Below are positions 1 to 7,357 of a stretch of 20,625 nucleotides of DNA, one piece after another. Source of the stretch: an uncultured Verrucomicrobiota bacterium (GTDB lineage: Bacteria; Verrucomicrobiota; Verrucomicrobiia; Chthoniobacterales; SZAS-18); contig CALMVM010000340.1 of the NCBI GenBank assembly GCA_937873255.1, forward strand, positions 1-20,625. Direction: 5' to 3'. The position numbers and the translations under genes are program-made. Below the pieces are notes generated by a model, which searched no databases, had not been told where the DNA came from, and was given only the letters and a program-made list of their open reading frames with translations. The stretch's first letter is position 1. Every line of letters starts with the position of its first letter.

Positions 1-426
1 ACGCCCCCCGACCGCCCTCATCGCGTGCTCTACATTGAGGACAACGCTTCCAACCGCTTCCTGCTCGAACGCGTGCTCGACGGCCATCCGCGACTCCGCC
101 TCCTCCAGGCCGCCACCGCCGCCGAGGGCCTGAAAATCCTGCGCGCGCAGCCGCCGCTCGACCTGTTGCTGCTCGACCTCCACCTGCCGGACCTGTCGGG
201 CGAGGAAATCCTGCGGGTGGTCCGCCAGGACCCGGACGCGCGGATCCGCCGGCTGCCCGTGGTCGTCATGAGCGCCGACGCCACCGCCGCTTGCATCGAG
301 CGCGTCCTCGCCGCCGGCGCGAACGCCTACCTGACCAAGCCGCTCGACCTACCGACGCTGCTGGCCACGATGGAAAAGAACCTGCCGGCCCCGGGCGCGA
401 CCGTGCGCGATGGGGCACGCGAGTAG
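1..426 (+). CDS. Response-regulator receiver domain, 3' end of a gene cut by the window edge
   Basis: The reading frame is open from the first base, so this is the C-terminal part of a longer gene. It encodes one complete CheY-like receiver domain. The acidic pocket is in LYIEDN, the phospho-acceptor Asp is in LLLLDLHLPDLSG (codon at 175-177), the switch Ser is in VVMSAD, and the conserved Lys is in LTKPLD. A short tail follows. The domain closely resembles the C-terminal receiver of the next gene (shared VLY-EDN-SN, LPDLSG and TKPLD), so the missing upstream part is probably a hybrid histidine kinase of the same type. That is inference; a stand-alone receiver starting at the ATG at 25 would lack the first strand. 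The stop lies only 24 nt before the next gene's ATG, which suggests one transcript. Confidence 0.85.
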   Translation, partial: TPPDRPHRVLYIEDNASNRFLLERVLDGHPRLRLLQAATAAEGLKILRAQPPLDLLLLDLHLPDLSGEEILRVVRQDPDARIRRLPVVVMSADATAACIERVLAAGANAYLTKPLDLPTLLATMEKNLPAPGATVRDGARE

Positions 427-450
427 CCGCCATTGCCAACGCCCCAAGCC

Positions 451-2205
451 ATGCCCACCGTCCGCCGCCAGAAACCGAAGTCCGCCGCCCCGCGCGACGG
501 CGAGGAAACGGCGCGGCTACGCACCCTGCGCGACTACGCGATCCTGGACACGCCGCCGGAGGCCGCCTTCGAGCGGATCGCGCGGCTGGCCGCGCGCTTC
601 CTGTCGGTCCCCATCGCCCTGGTGTCCTTCGTGGACGAACACCGCCAGTGGTTCAAGGCCACCTGCGGGTTGGGCCTGCGCGGGACCTCGCGGGGGGTGT
701 CCTTTTGCAACCACGCGCTGTCGAGCGACGACGTGCTGGTCGTGCCCGACGCCGCGCTCGACGAGCGTTTCGCCGACAATCCGCTGGTGACGGGCAAGCC
801 GTTCGTCCGTTTCTACGCCGGCGCTCCGTTGCGCGCGCCCGACGGCCACCGCCTCGGCACGTTGTGCGTCATCGATTACCGCCCGCGCCGTCCCGGCCCG
901 GCCGAACTGGAAACCCTGCGCGAACTCGCCATGACCGTCGTCGACGAACTCGAACTGCGCCGCGCCGCCGCCGCCCTGCGCGCCGAAATCACCCAGCGCG
1001 AGCGCGCCGAACGTGACCTGGCCGAAGCGCTGCGTTCCGTCGAATCCCAGGTGCAGGCGCGCACCGCCGAGCTTTCGGCTCGCAACGAACAACTCCGCAT
1101 CGCCAAGGAGGAGGCCGAGCTGGCGAACAGCGCCAAGGGCAATTTCCTCTCGCGCATGAGCCACGAGCTGCGCACGCCCCTCAACGCCATCCTCGGCTTC
1201 GGCCAGATCCTGCAAATGGATGTCGAAACCGAGCGCCAGCAGGAATGTGTCGGGCACGTCCTGTCTGGCGGCCAGCAACTCCTGACGATGGTCGACACCG
1301 TGCTCGACATCTCGCGCCTGGAGCCCGGCCGCAACCCCCCGACGCTCGAAGCCATTCCCGTGCGCGAGGCGATCCTGACGGGCATTGACCTAGTCCGTCC
1401 GCTGACCGCGCCGCGCGGGGTGACAATCGCCCTGGAGGACTCCCCCGCCGCCGACCGCGCCGTGTTCGTGGACCGCCGACGGCTCGGGCAGGTGTTGTTT
1501 CACCTGTTGTCCAACGCCGTGAAGTACAACCGGCCCGGCGGGGAGGTCACCGTTTCCTGCCGGGACCAGCGCGCGGCGCGCCTGCGCATCGCCGTGCGCG
1601 ACACCGGGCCCGGCATCGCGCCGGAGGATCTCGGGCGGCTCTTCACCCCCTTCGACCGCCTCGGGGCCGAACGCGGCGACGTGGCCGGCACGGGCCTGGG
1701 GCTGGCGTTGTGCAAAAACCTCGTCGAAGCCCAGGGCGGCCAGATCGGCGTCGAGAGCCTCGTCGGGGAGGGCAGCACGGTCTGGATTCAACTGCCCCTC
1801 GCCCCGCCCGCCGGTCCGCCGCGCCGTCCGCCGCGCCAAGGGGCGCGCACGGTCCTCTACGTCGAGGACAACCTGTCCAACCTGCGCCTGATCGAGCGTT
1901 TGCTCCAGCGCCGGCCGGGCATCCGCCTGCTCACGGCCACCCTCGGCCGCGACGGGCTCGAACTGACCCGCCAACGCCGCCCGGACCTCGTCCTGCTCGA
2001 CGCCCACCTGCCCGATCTTTCCGGCCTGGAGGTGCTCACCGCGCTCCAGGCCGACCCGGACACGCGCCCGATCCCGGTGGTCGTCATCAGCGCCGACGCG
2101 TTGCCCGCCAGCATCGAGGCGATGTGCGCGGCTGGCGCGCGGCGTTACATCACCAAGCCGCTGGACATTCACCAGCTCGTGGAAATGCTCGCGGAGTTGG
2201 CTTGA
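451..2205 (+). CDS. Hybrid sensor histidine kinase (GAF - HisKA - HATPase - receiver)
   Basis: Cytosolic hybrid kinase of about 584 residues with no membrane segment. In order it has a GAF sensor domain (about residues 25-170, with the VSFVDEHRQWFKA and GTLCVID motifs), a coiled-coil linker rich in Arg and Glu, and a HisKA dimerisation domain with phospho-His in SRMSHELRTPLNAILGFG (about His238). The ATPase domain follows with N box LLSNAVKYNRPGG, G1 DTGPGIAPEDL and G2 GTGLGLALCKNLV. A C-terminal receiver has its phospho-Asp in LLDAHLPDLSG (about Asp517) and Lys in ITKPLD. All catalytic residues are present. It should pass phosphate from His to its own Asp; the downstream phosphotransfer partner is not in the window. 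The start is uncertain: a TTG at 433 is in frame 18 nt upstream, and neither start has a Shine-Dalgarno sequence. It probably forms an operon with the preceding receiver gene. Confidence 0.93.
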   Translation: MPTVRRQKPKSAAPRDGEETARLRTLRDYAILDTPPEAAFERIARLAARFLSVPIALVSFVDEHRQWFKATCGLGLRGTSRGVSFCNHALSSDDVLVVPDAALDERFADNPLVTGKPFVRFYAGAPLRAPDGHRLGTLCVIDYRPRRPGPAELETLRELAMTVVDELELRRAAAALRAEITQRERAERDLAEALRSVESQVQARTAELSARNEQLRIAKEEAELANSAKGNFLSRMSHELRTPLNAILGFGQILQMDVETERQQECVGHVLSGGQQLLTMVDTVLDISRLEPGRNPPTLEAIPVREAILTGIDLVRPLTAPRGVTIALEDSPAADRAVFVDRRRLGQVLFHLLSNAVKYNRPGGEVTVSCRDQRAARLRIAVRDTGPGIAPEDLGRLFTPFDRLGAERGDVAGTGLGLALCKNLVEAQGGQIGVESLVGEGSTVWIQLPLAPPAGPPRRPPRQGARTVLYVEDNLSNLRLIERLLQRRPGIRLLTATLGRDGLELTRQRRPDLVLLDAHLPDLSGLEVLTALQADPDTRPIPVVVISADALPASIEAMCAAGARRYITKPLDIHQLVEMLAELA

Positions 2206-2589
2206 GGGTTACCCGGGTGGGTAGCACGAAGCTCAGGCCGCCCCAAGAAAATTCTGTCATCCTGAGGGGAGTGCAACGAGCCGAAGGACCTCGCCGCGTG
2301 ATACTCGCCCGCCTTGCACTGGCAGCTTGCCCAGAAGGTTACCCTCTTTGTCCGGTCAATACTCATCTGCCCGCGTGTACATTGCCGCGAGGTCCTTCGG
2401 CTCGTTGCACTCCCCTCAGGATGACAGAAAAAGAGGTCGCGTTATCTCTCACCTCTTATTTCCCGCTAGCCGCAATACCTGAAAATTAAGGGTTTCACCT
2501 TTGCTTGAAGGCGAAGGCCGGAGGGCTCAAGATGGACGAATCCGGGAAACGTCCGCCCGCCGCCGGGCCCTTCCCGTTCCCCAACGTCC
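2206..2589. other. Intergenic gap between the two kinase genes, carrying a long inverted repeat
   Basis: This 384-nt gap has no convincing gene. Its main content is the 43-bp perfect inverted repeat listed separately (arms 2252-2294 and 2387-2429). The central 92 nt contains a near-palindrome around CTGGCAGCTTGCCCAG (about 2319-2334). No clear sigma-70 promoter for the downstream kinase was found. If the repeat folds in RNA it may separate the two kinase genes into different transcripts. Confidence 0.6.
2252..2429. repeat. 43-bp perfect inverted repeat (dispersed intergenic repeat type)
   Basis: The arm at 2252-2294 is the exact reverse complement of 2387-2429, with a 92-nt spacer. The outer end reads TTCTGTCATCCTGAGGGGAG and the inner end GCCGAAGGACCTCGC. 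The GTCATCCTGAG...GAAGGACCTCGC signature resembles a repeat I know from intergenic regions of many bacteria, often paired head to head. The flanks (AAGAAAA on the left, AAAAGAG on the right) do not form a clean target-site duplication. No transposase is encoded, so this is a MITE-like or REP-like element at most. Confidence 0.9.
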
Positions 2590-4014
2590 ATGTCTGCCGC
2601 CGCCTCGCTCGACGCCGTCTGGAGAAAGCTGTCCCTGTGGGCCGACCGCTTCGTGCCCGTGGCGGCCGGCCCGGACATCGAGGTCCGCCGTCGCGCGCAA
2701 CTCTTCGTGACGTTCAGCGCCCTGGGCGCGGTGTTCGGCGGGCTGTTCGCCGCGTTTTATTTCGCCATCGGCCACCCGTGGGGCGGTTGGATCGTCGCGG
2801 CCTGCACGCTGGCGATGTGGGCCGCGCCGTGGATCGTGCGCGCCGCCGGATTGGAGGCCGCCGGCAACCTGTACGCGCTCGTGCTCGTGCTGGGGTTCTC
2901 GGGGTTAACGGCCATCGAGGGCGGCGTCCACGGCCACGCCGTTGCCTGGCTGGCGGTCGTGCCGCTGTGCGCGTCGATCCTCGTGGACCAGGCGCTCGGG
3001 CGGTGGTGGTGCGCCATTTGCCTGGCGGTGGTGGCGGCGTTTTGCGCGATGGATTTCGCGGACCTCATCCCCCCGCCGTTCTACCCGCCGCGCTGGGACA
3101 AGACGATTACCGCCGCCGGTTACCTGAGCCTGACGCTGTTCATGGCGGTGCTGGGCATCTTCTTCGAGCGCGGCCGACGCCACTCGCTCGCCAAGCTCCA
3201 CACGGCCCTCGACGCCCTTTCCAATGCGAACTCCCGCCTGAAGGAACTCGACCGCGAGCGCGCCGAATTCCTGGGCATCGCCGCGCACGATCTGCGCAGC
3301 CCGCTCAACACCATCATCGGTTTCGCCCAACTCGCGGGCCGCTACAGTCCAGACGCGTCCGAGACGCAGCGCGACCACATGGAAACCATCATCCGCGCGA
3401 GCAACCACATGCTCGAACTGCTCAACCGTTTCCTGAGCATGCGCGCCATCGAGGAGGGCCGGCTGGAAATGCAAATCGAGCGTTGCGATCTGCGCCGGAC
3501 GGCCAAGGGGATCGTCGAATCCTACCGGGGCAAGGCGCAGGCGAAGGGGCTGCACCTCGTTTTCGAGGCGATGGGCGGGGTCAGTCCGTTCGTCAAAGCC
3601 GACCAGCAGTCGCTCGTGCAGATCGTCGACAACCTGCTTTCCAACGCGATCAAGTTCTCGCCGCGCGACCGCCCCGTGATCGTGCGCGTGCTGGTCAACG
3701 ACGGCGGCGGGACCGCCGCGGTGGAGGTGCAGGACGCGGGACCGGGGTTGAGCGAGGCGGACCAGGCGCAGCTCTACGGCAAGTTCGCACGGTTGAGCGC
3801 GCGGCCGACCGGGGGCGAATCGTCCAGCGGCCTGGGGCTTTCCATCGTCAAGCGGCTGGCCGAGGCCATGGGCGGCCGGCTCGAATGCCGCAGCCGACTC
3901 GGCGAGGGGGCGACCTTCGGCCTGACGCTGCCAGCCGTTGCTCCGCCCGCCGCCGATGCCCCCGAACCCGCCGTCGCGACGGCGAGGGCGGAGGTCAGCC
4001 GTCTGCGGGTCTGA
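2590..4014 (+). CDS. Membrane-bound sensor histidine kinase (no receiver domain)
   Basis: 474 residues. The N-terminal third (about residues 35-195) holds roughly six hydrophobic segments, the first near LFVTFSALGAVFGGLF and the last near LSLTLFMAVLGIFF, so it is an integral inner-membrane sensor without a large periplasmic domain. A coiled-coil linker (about 198-225) leads into HisKA with phospho-His233 in FLGIAAHDLRSPLNTIIGFA. The ATPase domain has N box LLSNAIKFSPRD, G1 DAGPGLSEADQ and G2 SSGLGLSIVKRLAEAMGG. A short Ala/Pro-rich tail follows. The ligand is unknown. It lies downstream of the soluble hybrid kinase on the same strand but beyond a 384-nt gap with an inverted repeat, so co-transcription is uncertain. 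No response regulator with an output domain is adjacent. The ATG at 2590 is taken as start because the membrane region begins soon after; no Shine-Dalgarno is present. Confidence 0.93.
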   Translation: MSAAASLDAVWRKLSLWADRFVPVAAGPDIEVRRRAQLFVTFSALGAVFGGLFAAFYFAIGHPWGGWIVAACTLAMWAAPWIVRAAGLEAAGNLYALVLVLGFSGLTAIEGGVHGHAVAWLAVVPLCASILVDQALGRWWCAICLAVVAAFCAMDFADLIPPPFYPPRWDKTITAAGYLSLTLFMAVLGIFFERGRRHSLAKLHTALDALSNANSRLKELDRERAEFLGIAAHDLRSPLNTIIGFAQLAGRYSPDASETQRDHMETIIRASNHMLELLNRFLSMRAIEEGRLEMQIERCDLRRTAKGIVESYRGKAQAKGLHLVFEAMGGVSPFVKADQQSLVQIVDNLLSNAIKFSPRDRPVIVRVLVNDGGGTAAVEVQDAGPGLSEADQAQLYGKFARLSARPTGGESSSGLGLSIVKRLAEAMGGRLECRSRLGEGATFGLTLPAVAPPAADAPEPAVATARAEVSRLRV

Positions 4015-4081
4015 GCGGCGCGGGAAGGGCGGATGATTTATGTTCCCACGCGCTCGCTTCCGGTGTAAGCTCCTCGGCGTC

Positions 4082-4426
4082 ATGAAAAAACTGTTCATCC
4101 TGCTCGGAATGCTCGCCGGTGTCGTGGCCCCGTCTTTGGCGCACGCGAACCCGGATAACCAGTCGACCAAAACCCGCGATGCCAAGACCCACATGGTGGT
4201 GAAAGCCCCCCGCCCGCAACGGCGGACAGTCTATTACATCACCACCAACAGCGTGGCCGGCTCGCACATCCCGACCGTCGTCCGCCGATACCAGGGAGGG
4301 GACGAAGCCCTCAACGGCGGTTTCCTGCCGGACCGGTTCTTCAGCGGCGGAGCGTTGAACCGCTCCAACGGCACGAACATCGGCACGTCGTTGGCACAGC
4401 TCGATCCGTCGATCACCGTCCATTAA
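4082..4426 (+). CDS. Small secreted protein of unknown function
   Basis: 114 residues. The ATG at 4082 is chosen over an in-frame ATG at 4040 because it opens directly on a classic Sec signal peptide: MKK, a hydrophobic core LFILLGMLAGVVA, and a likely cleavage after SLAHA. The mature part of about 92 residues is hydrophilic, with a basic stretch (KAPRPQRRT), then YYITTNSVAGSHIPTVVRRY and a Gly/Asn-rich end. It has no cysteine, no lipobox and no C-terminal anchor or PEP-CTERM motif, so it is predicted to be periplasmic or exported. I do not recognise the family. It is convergent with the porin gene, only 21 nt from that gene's stop codon. Confidence 0.7.
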   Translation: MKKLFILLGMLAGVVAPSLAHANPDNQSTKTRDAKTHMVVKAPRPQRRTVYYITTNSVAGSHIPTVVRRYQGGDEALNGGFLPDRFFSGGALNRSNGTNIGTSLAQLDPSITVH

Positions 4427-4447
4427 GGGCTGCCGCCCCTGCGCGGG

Positions 4448-5782
4448 TCAATACTCCACGCGCGCGGAAACGCTGACCTCTTGGATGTACACGCTGGTCA
4501 CGCTGTCGGAGTATTCACCCGCCGCGAGGTCGCTACGGCCCACCCGGGCCGTGGCGGGGATTTTCCATTGGTACGCGGCGTCGAGGTGCCAGCGGCCCGT
4601 CCGGTAGCCGGCCCCGAGCGTGAGGAGATGCTCGGTGATCGCGGCCGTCAGCGGCGTCAGCGTGCCGTCGGGCACGGGGTTGTTGCCGTAGGCATAGCCG
4701 GCGCGCACGGTCCAGTGTTCGCCGAGCGCCTGTTCGACGCCGAGCCGCCCCACGTACTGGTCGTTCCAACGCAGCGGGACATCCTCGTTGAGCCGGAAGG
4801 AGCCGACCAACCCGTTGAGGTCGGCGTTGTTGCCGCCGGTCAGGCGCACGGGCAGCGAGGTGAACGCCCCGCTCCAGTGAATCCAGTCGAATTGCGCCGC
4901 CAGCGTCAATCCCCACCGTGCCTGCCAGGCGACCCCGGCGCTGAGCGTGCCCGGGAACGTGTTGATGACCTGCGCGCTGTAGCCGAAGTCCGGCCGCGCC
5001 GCGCCGAGCCCGAGGTTGGCCAGTTGCACGCCCGCGTTGCCTGAGGCCTTGCCGTGCGTTTCGACCCGCGCCGGGGTCGTGTACGCCAGGCTGAACGTCC
5101 ACGCGGGCAATGGCTGCCAGCGCAGGCCGAACTCGCCGTTGACCCCGAAGCCGTCCGTCTGGAGGTCCAGGAGGGTCTTGACGGTGCGCAACGTCGGCTC
5201 GCGCTGGAAAACGAACGGGGTGTGGAGCTGGTTTTCGTTGTAAAGCAGGCCGACGCTCGCGCCGACGGAGAACTGCGGCGTGACCTGCCAGCCGACGCCG
5301 AAGGCCGTGCGCAGGAGCACGATTTCGGACTGGTTCGGCTGGAATCCGTACGAGGTCGCGCCGTCCGCGCCGCCGGGCGTGTCCTGGTAATGCCACCGCG
5401 CCCGCACCGCCATGTCCGGGTTGAACCCGAGCGCCAGCCGCACGGGGCCGACCGGCACGCTGGCGGCGAACTCGCCGATGCCACCCGAGGTGGCGCGGGG
5501 GGGGGGGGGGTGGGGGGGTTTGTGCACCGGGCCGTGCGCCAACATCCCGCCGACGGTGCGTGGGGCGCGGGCTTGGGCGACCACGCCGAGCGCGCCGGGG
5601 TTGTCGAAAAGCGCCGAGAGCGGGTCGTCCGCCACGGCCGCGCCCGCGCCGCCCATCGCCTTGGCCCGCGCGCCCGCGCCGTCCTGGTATAGTCCCGCGC
5701 CGGGGGCGGAGGAAGGCAGCAGGCAGAAGGCGGAAGGCAGAAGGAGCAGAACCAGCGCGGTGTAGGGGAGTTTCGGGAGCAT
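4448..5782 (-). CDS. OmpP1/FadL-family outer membrane beta-barrel protein
   Basis: 444 residues. A signal peptide (MLPKLPYTALVLLLLPSAFC...) is followed by GAGARAKAMGGAGAAVADDP and then ALFDNPGAL, the diagnostic start of FadL/OmpP1/TodX transporters, whose N-terminus plugs the barrel. The rest alternates amphipathic strands (for example WTFSLAYTTPARVETHG, WTVRAGYAYGNNPVP) and ends in SVSARVEY, a typical outer-membrane C-terminal strand with a terminal aromatic. The family imports long-chain fatty acids or other hydrophobic compounds; the substrate here is not determinable. Two oddities: residues about 89-95 (KPPHPPPP region) come from a 14-C run plus a 7-C run, and the signal-peptide core is encoded by a CTTCTGCC microrepeat. 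The start at 5782 is chosen by the signal peptide; the frame stays open upstream to 6112, but that part runs antisense into bioF. Divergent from bioF. Confidence 0.88.
   Translation of the reverse strand: MLPKLPYTALVLLLLPSAFCLLPSSAPGAGLYQDGAGARAKAMGGAGAAVADDPLSALFDNPGALGVVAQARAPRTVGGMLAHGPVHKPPHPPPPRATSGGIGEFAASVPVGPVRLALGFNPDMAVRARWHYQDTPGGADGATSYGFQPNQSEIVLLRTAFGVGWQVTPQFSVGASVGLLYNENQLHTPFVFQREPTLRTVKTLLDLQTDGFGVNGEFGLRWQPLPAWTFSLAYTTPARVETHGKASGNAGVQLANLGLGAARPDFGYSAQVINTFPGTLSAGVAWQARWGLTLAAQFDWIHWSGAFTSLPVRLTGGNNADLNGLVGSFRLNEDVPLRWNDQYVGRLGVEQALGEHWTVRAGYAYGNNPVPDGTLTPLTAAITEHLLTLGAGYRTGRWHLDAAYQWKIPATARVGRSDLAAGEYSDSVTSVYIQEVSVSARVEY
5497..5518. repeat. Homopolymer tract: 14 G, one T, 7 G, inside the porin gene
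   Basis: G occupies 5497-5510, T is at 5511, and G occupies 5512-5518. On the coding strand this is C7-A-C14 and encodes Pro-Pro-His-Pro-Pro-Pro-Pro. At the length shown the porin frame is intact through the tract. Changes that are not multiples of three would truncate the protein after about 100 residues. It could be a phase-variation tract or an uncertain base-call region. Confidence 0.9.
5706..5755. repeat. CTTCTGCC-type microrepeat forming the porin signal-peptide core
   Basis: On the minus strand, near-identical units of the form CTTCTGCCTTC, CGCCTTCTGCC and TGCTGCCTTC follow each other and encode LLLLPSAFCLLPSSA. The plus strand shows the complementary GGCAGAAGG units. Tandem CTTCTGCCTTC units are something I recognise from intergenic repeats in other genomes. 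Here they are in frame in a signal peptide. Confidence 0.6.
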
Positions 5783-5975
5783 GCGGCGAGGGGTCGAAAC
5801 GGAAAGAATTGCCAGGAGTGCAATCATCATGCCAGCCCATCGTGCACGAACCGGCGGCGAGCGAAAAGTGGGAGATTTCCCGAGGGGAACAAGGGTGGAC
5901 GCCGCCTGGAGAGCGCCGTCCACCAACACTGGACGCTTCGACCGTCTCGTGAAACGGTGTGCCTTACGCCGGCCG

Positions 5976-7085
5976 ATGGACGACCCCTTCCAAGACGAAC
6001 TCGACCGCCTGCGCGCCCGCTCGCTGCACCGGCGTCTGCGCGAGATGAGCGCCTCGCCCGACGGCACCGTCGAAATGGCGTCGCGCAACCGCCTCGTCAA
6101 TTTCGCCTCCAACGACTACCTCGGCCTCGCCGACGATCCGATTTTGCGCGAGGCCGCCAAGGAAGCCATCGACCGCTGGGGTGTCGGCGCGGGGGCATCG
6201 CGGCTGATCAGCGGCACCCGCCCGGCGCACACCGAGTTGGAGGAAAAACTCGCGCGATTTAAGGGCGTGGACGCCGCCTTGACGTTTTCCAGCGGGTTCG
6301 CGGCAGCGGGCGGAGCCATCGGCGCGCTGGTGGATCGGCACGACGTTCTCATTCTTGATAAACTCTGCCACGCGAGTCTCGTGGACGCCGCACGGGCGAG
6401 CGGGGCGATCCTGCGCGTGTTCCCGCACAACACCCTCGCCAAGCTGGAAGACCATCTCCAATGGGCTCGGCGCGAACACCCCGACGCGCGGGTGGTCGTG
6501 GTCACGGAGGCGGTCTTCAGCATGGACGGCGACCGCGCGCCGCTGGCGGAAATCGTCGAGTTGAAGGACCGCCACGGCGCGATGCTGATGGTGGACGAGG
6601 CGCATTCGGTCGGCGTGATCGGCCGGAACGGGCGGGGTCTGGCGCACGAACTCGGGGTGACCGACCGCGTGGACATCCTCATGGGCACGCTCAGCAAGGC
6701 GCTGGGCGTCGGCGGCGGTTATCTCGGCGGCCGGCACAGCCTGATCGACCTGCTCGTCAACCGCGCGCGGTCGTTCATCTATTCGACCGCGCAGCCTCCC
6801 GCGCTGGCGGCGGCGGCGGCCGCGGCAGTGGATTTCTTGGAAACCGATGAGGGCGAGCGCCGCCGGCTGGCGCTCTGGCAAAACATCCGGCTCCTCGCCA
6901 CGAAGACGAGGACGCACCGACGAAACGCCCCCTGCCAAAGGCGGGCGGCAGCGCGATTTTTCCGTGGATTGTCGGCCACGAGGCGGACGCCGTGGATTTC
7001 TCCGCACGGTTGGCGAAGAAGGGATATTTCGCTCCGGCGATTCGTTTTCCCACCGTGGCAAAGGGCGCGGCGCGGCTGCGGTTGA
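5976..7085 (+). CDS. bioF: 8-amino-7-oxononanoate synthase-like (alpha-oxoamine synthase), frameshifted near its 3' end
   Basis: The family condenses an acyl-CoA/ACP with an amino acid using pyridoxal phosphate; BioF uses pimeloyl thioester and L-alanine in biotin synthesis. Seen here: FASNDYLGL, the GAGASRLISGTRPAHTELE segment, the cofactor-binding VDEAHSVGVIGRNGRG, and the Schiff-base lysine Lys241 in GTLSKALGVGGGYLGG. Residues 1 to about 308 are in good order. After the Ala codon at 6897-6899 the frame runs into an Arg-rich tail unlike the family and stops at 7085. The true C-terminus lies one frame over and ends at 7156 (separate entry). Restoring one base gives about 393 residues, close to the usual 380-400. 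The start at 5976 fits family length; the frame is open up to 5781. The substrate call is by resemblance only; the related KBL and SPT enzymes share these motifs. No other biotin gene is nearby. Confidence 0.8.
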   Translation: MDDPFQDELDRLRARSLHRRLREMSASPDGTVEMASRNRLVNFASNDYLGLADDPILREAAKEAIDRWGVGAGASRLISGTRPAHTELEEKLARFKGVDAALTFSSGFAAAGGAIGALVDRHDVLILDKLCHASLVDAARASGAILRVFPHNTLAKLEDHLQWARREHPDARVVVVTEAVFSMDGDRAPLAEIVELKDRHGAMLMVDEAHSVGVIGRNGRGLAHELGVTDRVDILMGTLSKALGVGGGYLGGRHSLIDLLVNRARSFIYSTAQPPALAAAAAAAVDFLETDEGERRRLALWQNIRLLATKTRTHRRNAPCQRRAAARFFRGLSATRRTPWISPHGWRRRDISLRRFVFPPWQRARRGCG

Positions 7086-7156
7086 CCGTCACCGCGCGCC
7101 ATCGGCCCGAGCAAATCATGGACCTCGGTCGGGCGCTGGCAGGCTTGGTCAGGTAG
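6899..7156 (+). pseudogene. bioF: Displaced C-terminal end of the bioF-like gene (other reading frame)
   Basis: Read in the frame that ends with TAG at 7154-7156, this stretch encodes GGSAIFPWIVGHEADAV, then ARLAKKGYFAPAIRFPTV and ARLRLTVTARHRPEQI. This matches the C-terminal domain pattern of alpha-oxoamine synthases (a small-domain strand, then FxxPAIRxPTVPxGxxRLRxxxxAxHT). It is continuous with the upstream part if one base is missing near 6890-6905. I see no slippery heptamer at the junction, so programmed slippage is unlikely. Either a recent mutation or a base-call error. Confidence 0.8.
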
Positions 7157-7163
7157 GGAAAGC

Positions 7164-7211
7164 TACGGACGGCTTGGAGAGCCATCAGAACCATAGGACG
7201 AACGCCTATGG
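7164..7211. repeat. Solo copy of a GGAGAGCCATC repeat plus a perfect hairpin, after bioF
   Basis: TACGGACGGCTTGGAGAGCCATC (7164-7186) resembles one arm of the inverted repeat at 16159-16184 (AACGGATCGGAGAGCCATCC). Directly after it, CCATAGG (7191-7197) and CCTATGG (7205-7211) form a perfect 7-bp stem with a 7-nt loop. No U-run follows, so it is not a standard intrinsic terminator. The remaining bases to the next gene at 7358 show nothing clear. Confidence 0.55.
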
Positions 7212-7357
7212 CGTAAACCCCTCCCCCGCCGCCGACTTCGTATCCCAAAAAATCTCCCCGGCGGCATCGATTCTATTTTCCCGTCTGGACTGCTTCCTGC
7301 TTTTTCTCTTCCCTGTCCCCGCCGGTCTCGACCTCCGCGCGCAGGGATTGCCGGCGC

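Noticed and set aside
2252-2429. Complete insertion sequence.
   Set aside because: The 92-nt interior encodes nothing and no clear target duplication flanks the arms.
4040-4081. Upstream ATG of the small secreted protein.
   Set aside because: It would place 14 Arg-containing residues before the signal peptide; the ATG at 4082 fits far better.
2505-4085. A 526-codon plus-strand open frame overlapping the membrane kinase.
   Set aside because: Arg/Pro-rich out-of-frame translation of the kinase; the kinase frame has all motifs.
4082-4426. Candidate exosortase substrate.
   Set aside because: Its C-terminus lacks a PEP-like motif, hydrophobic segment and basic end.
5783-6112. Upstream extension of the porin frame.
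   Set aside because: It would run through the divergent promoter region and antisense to bioF and would bury the signal peptide.
6885-6910. Programmed ribosomal frameshifting in bioF.
   Set aside because: No slippery heptamer and no reason for the family to use recoding; a mutation or base error is simpler.
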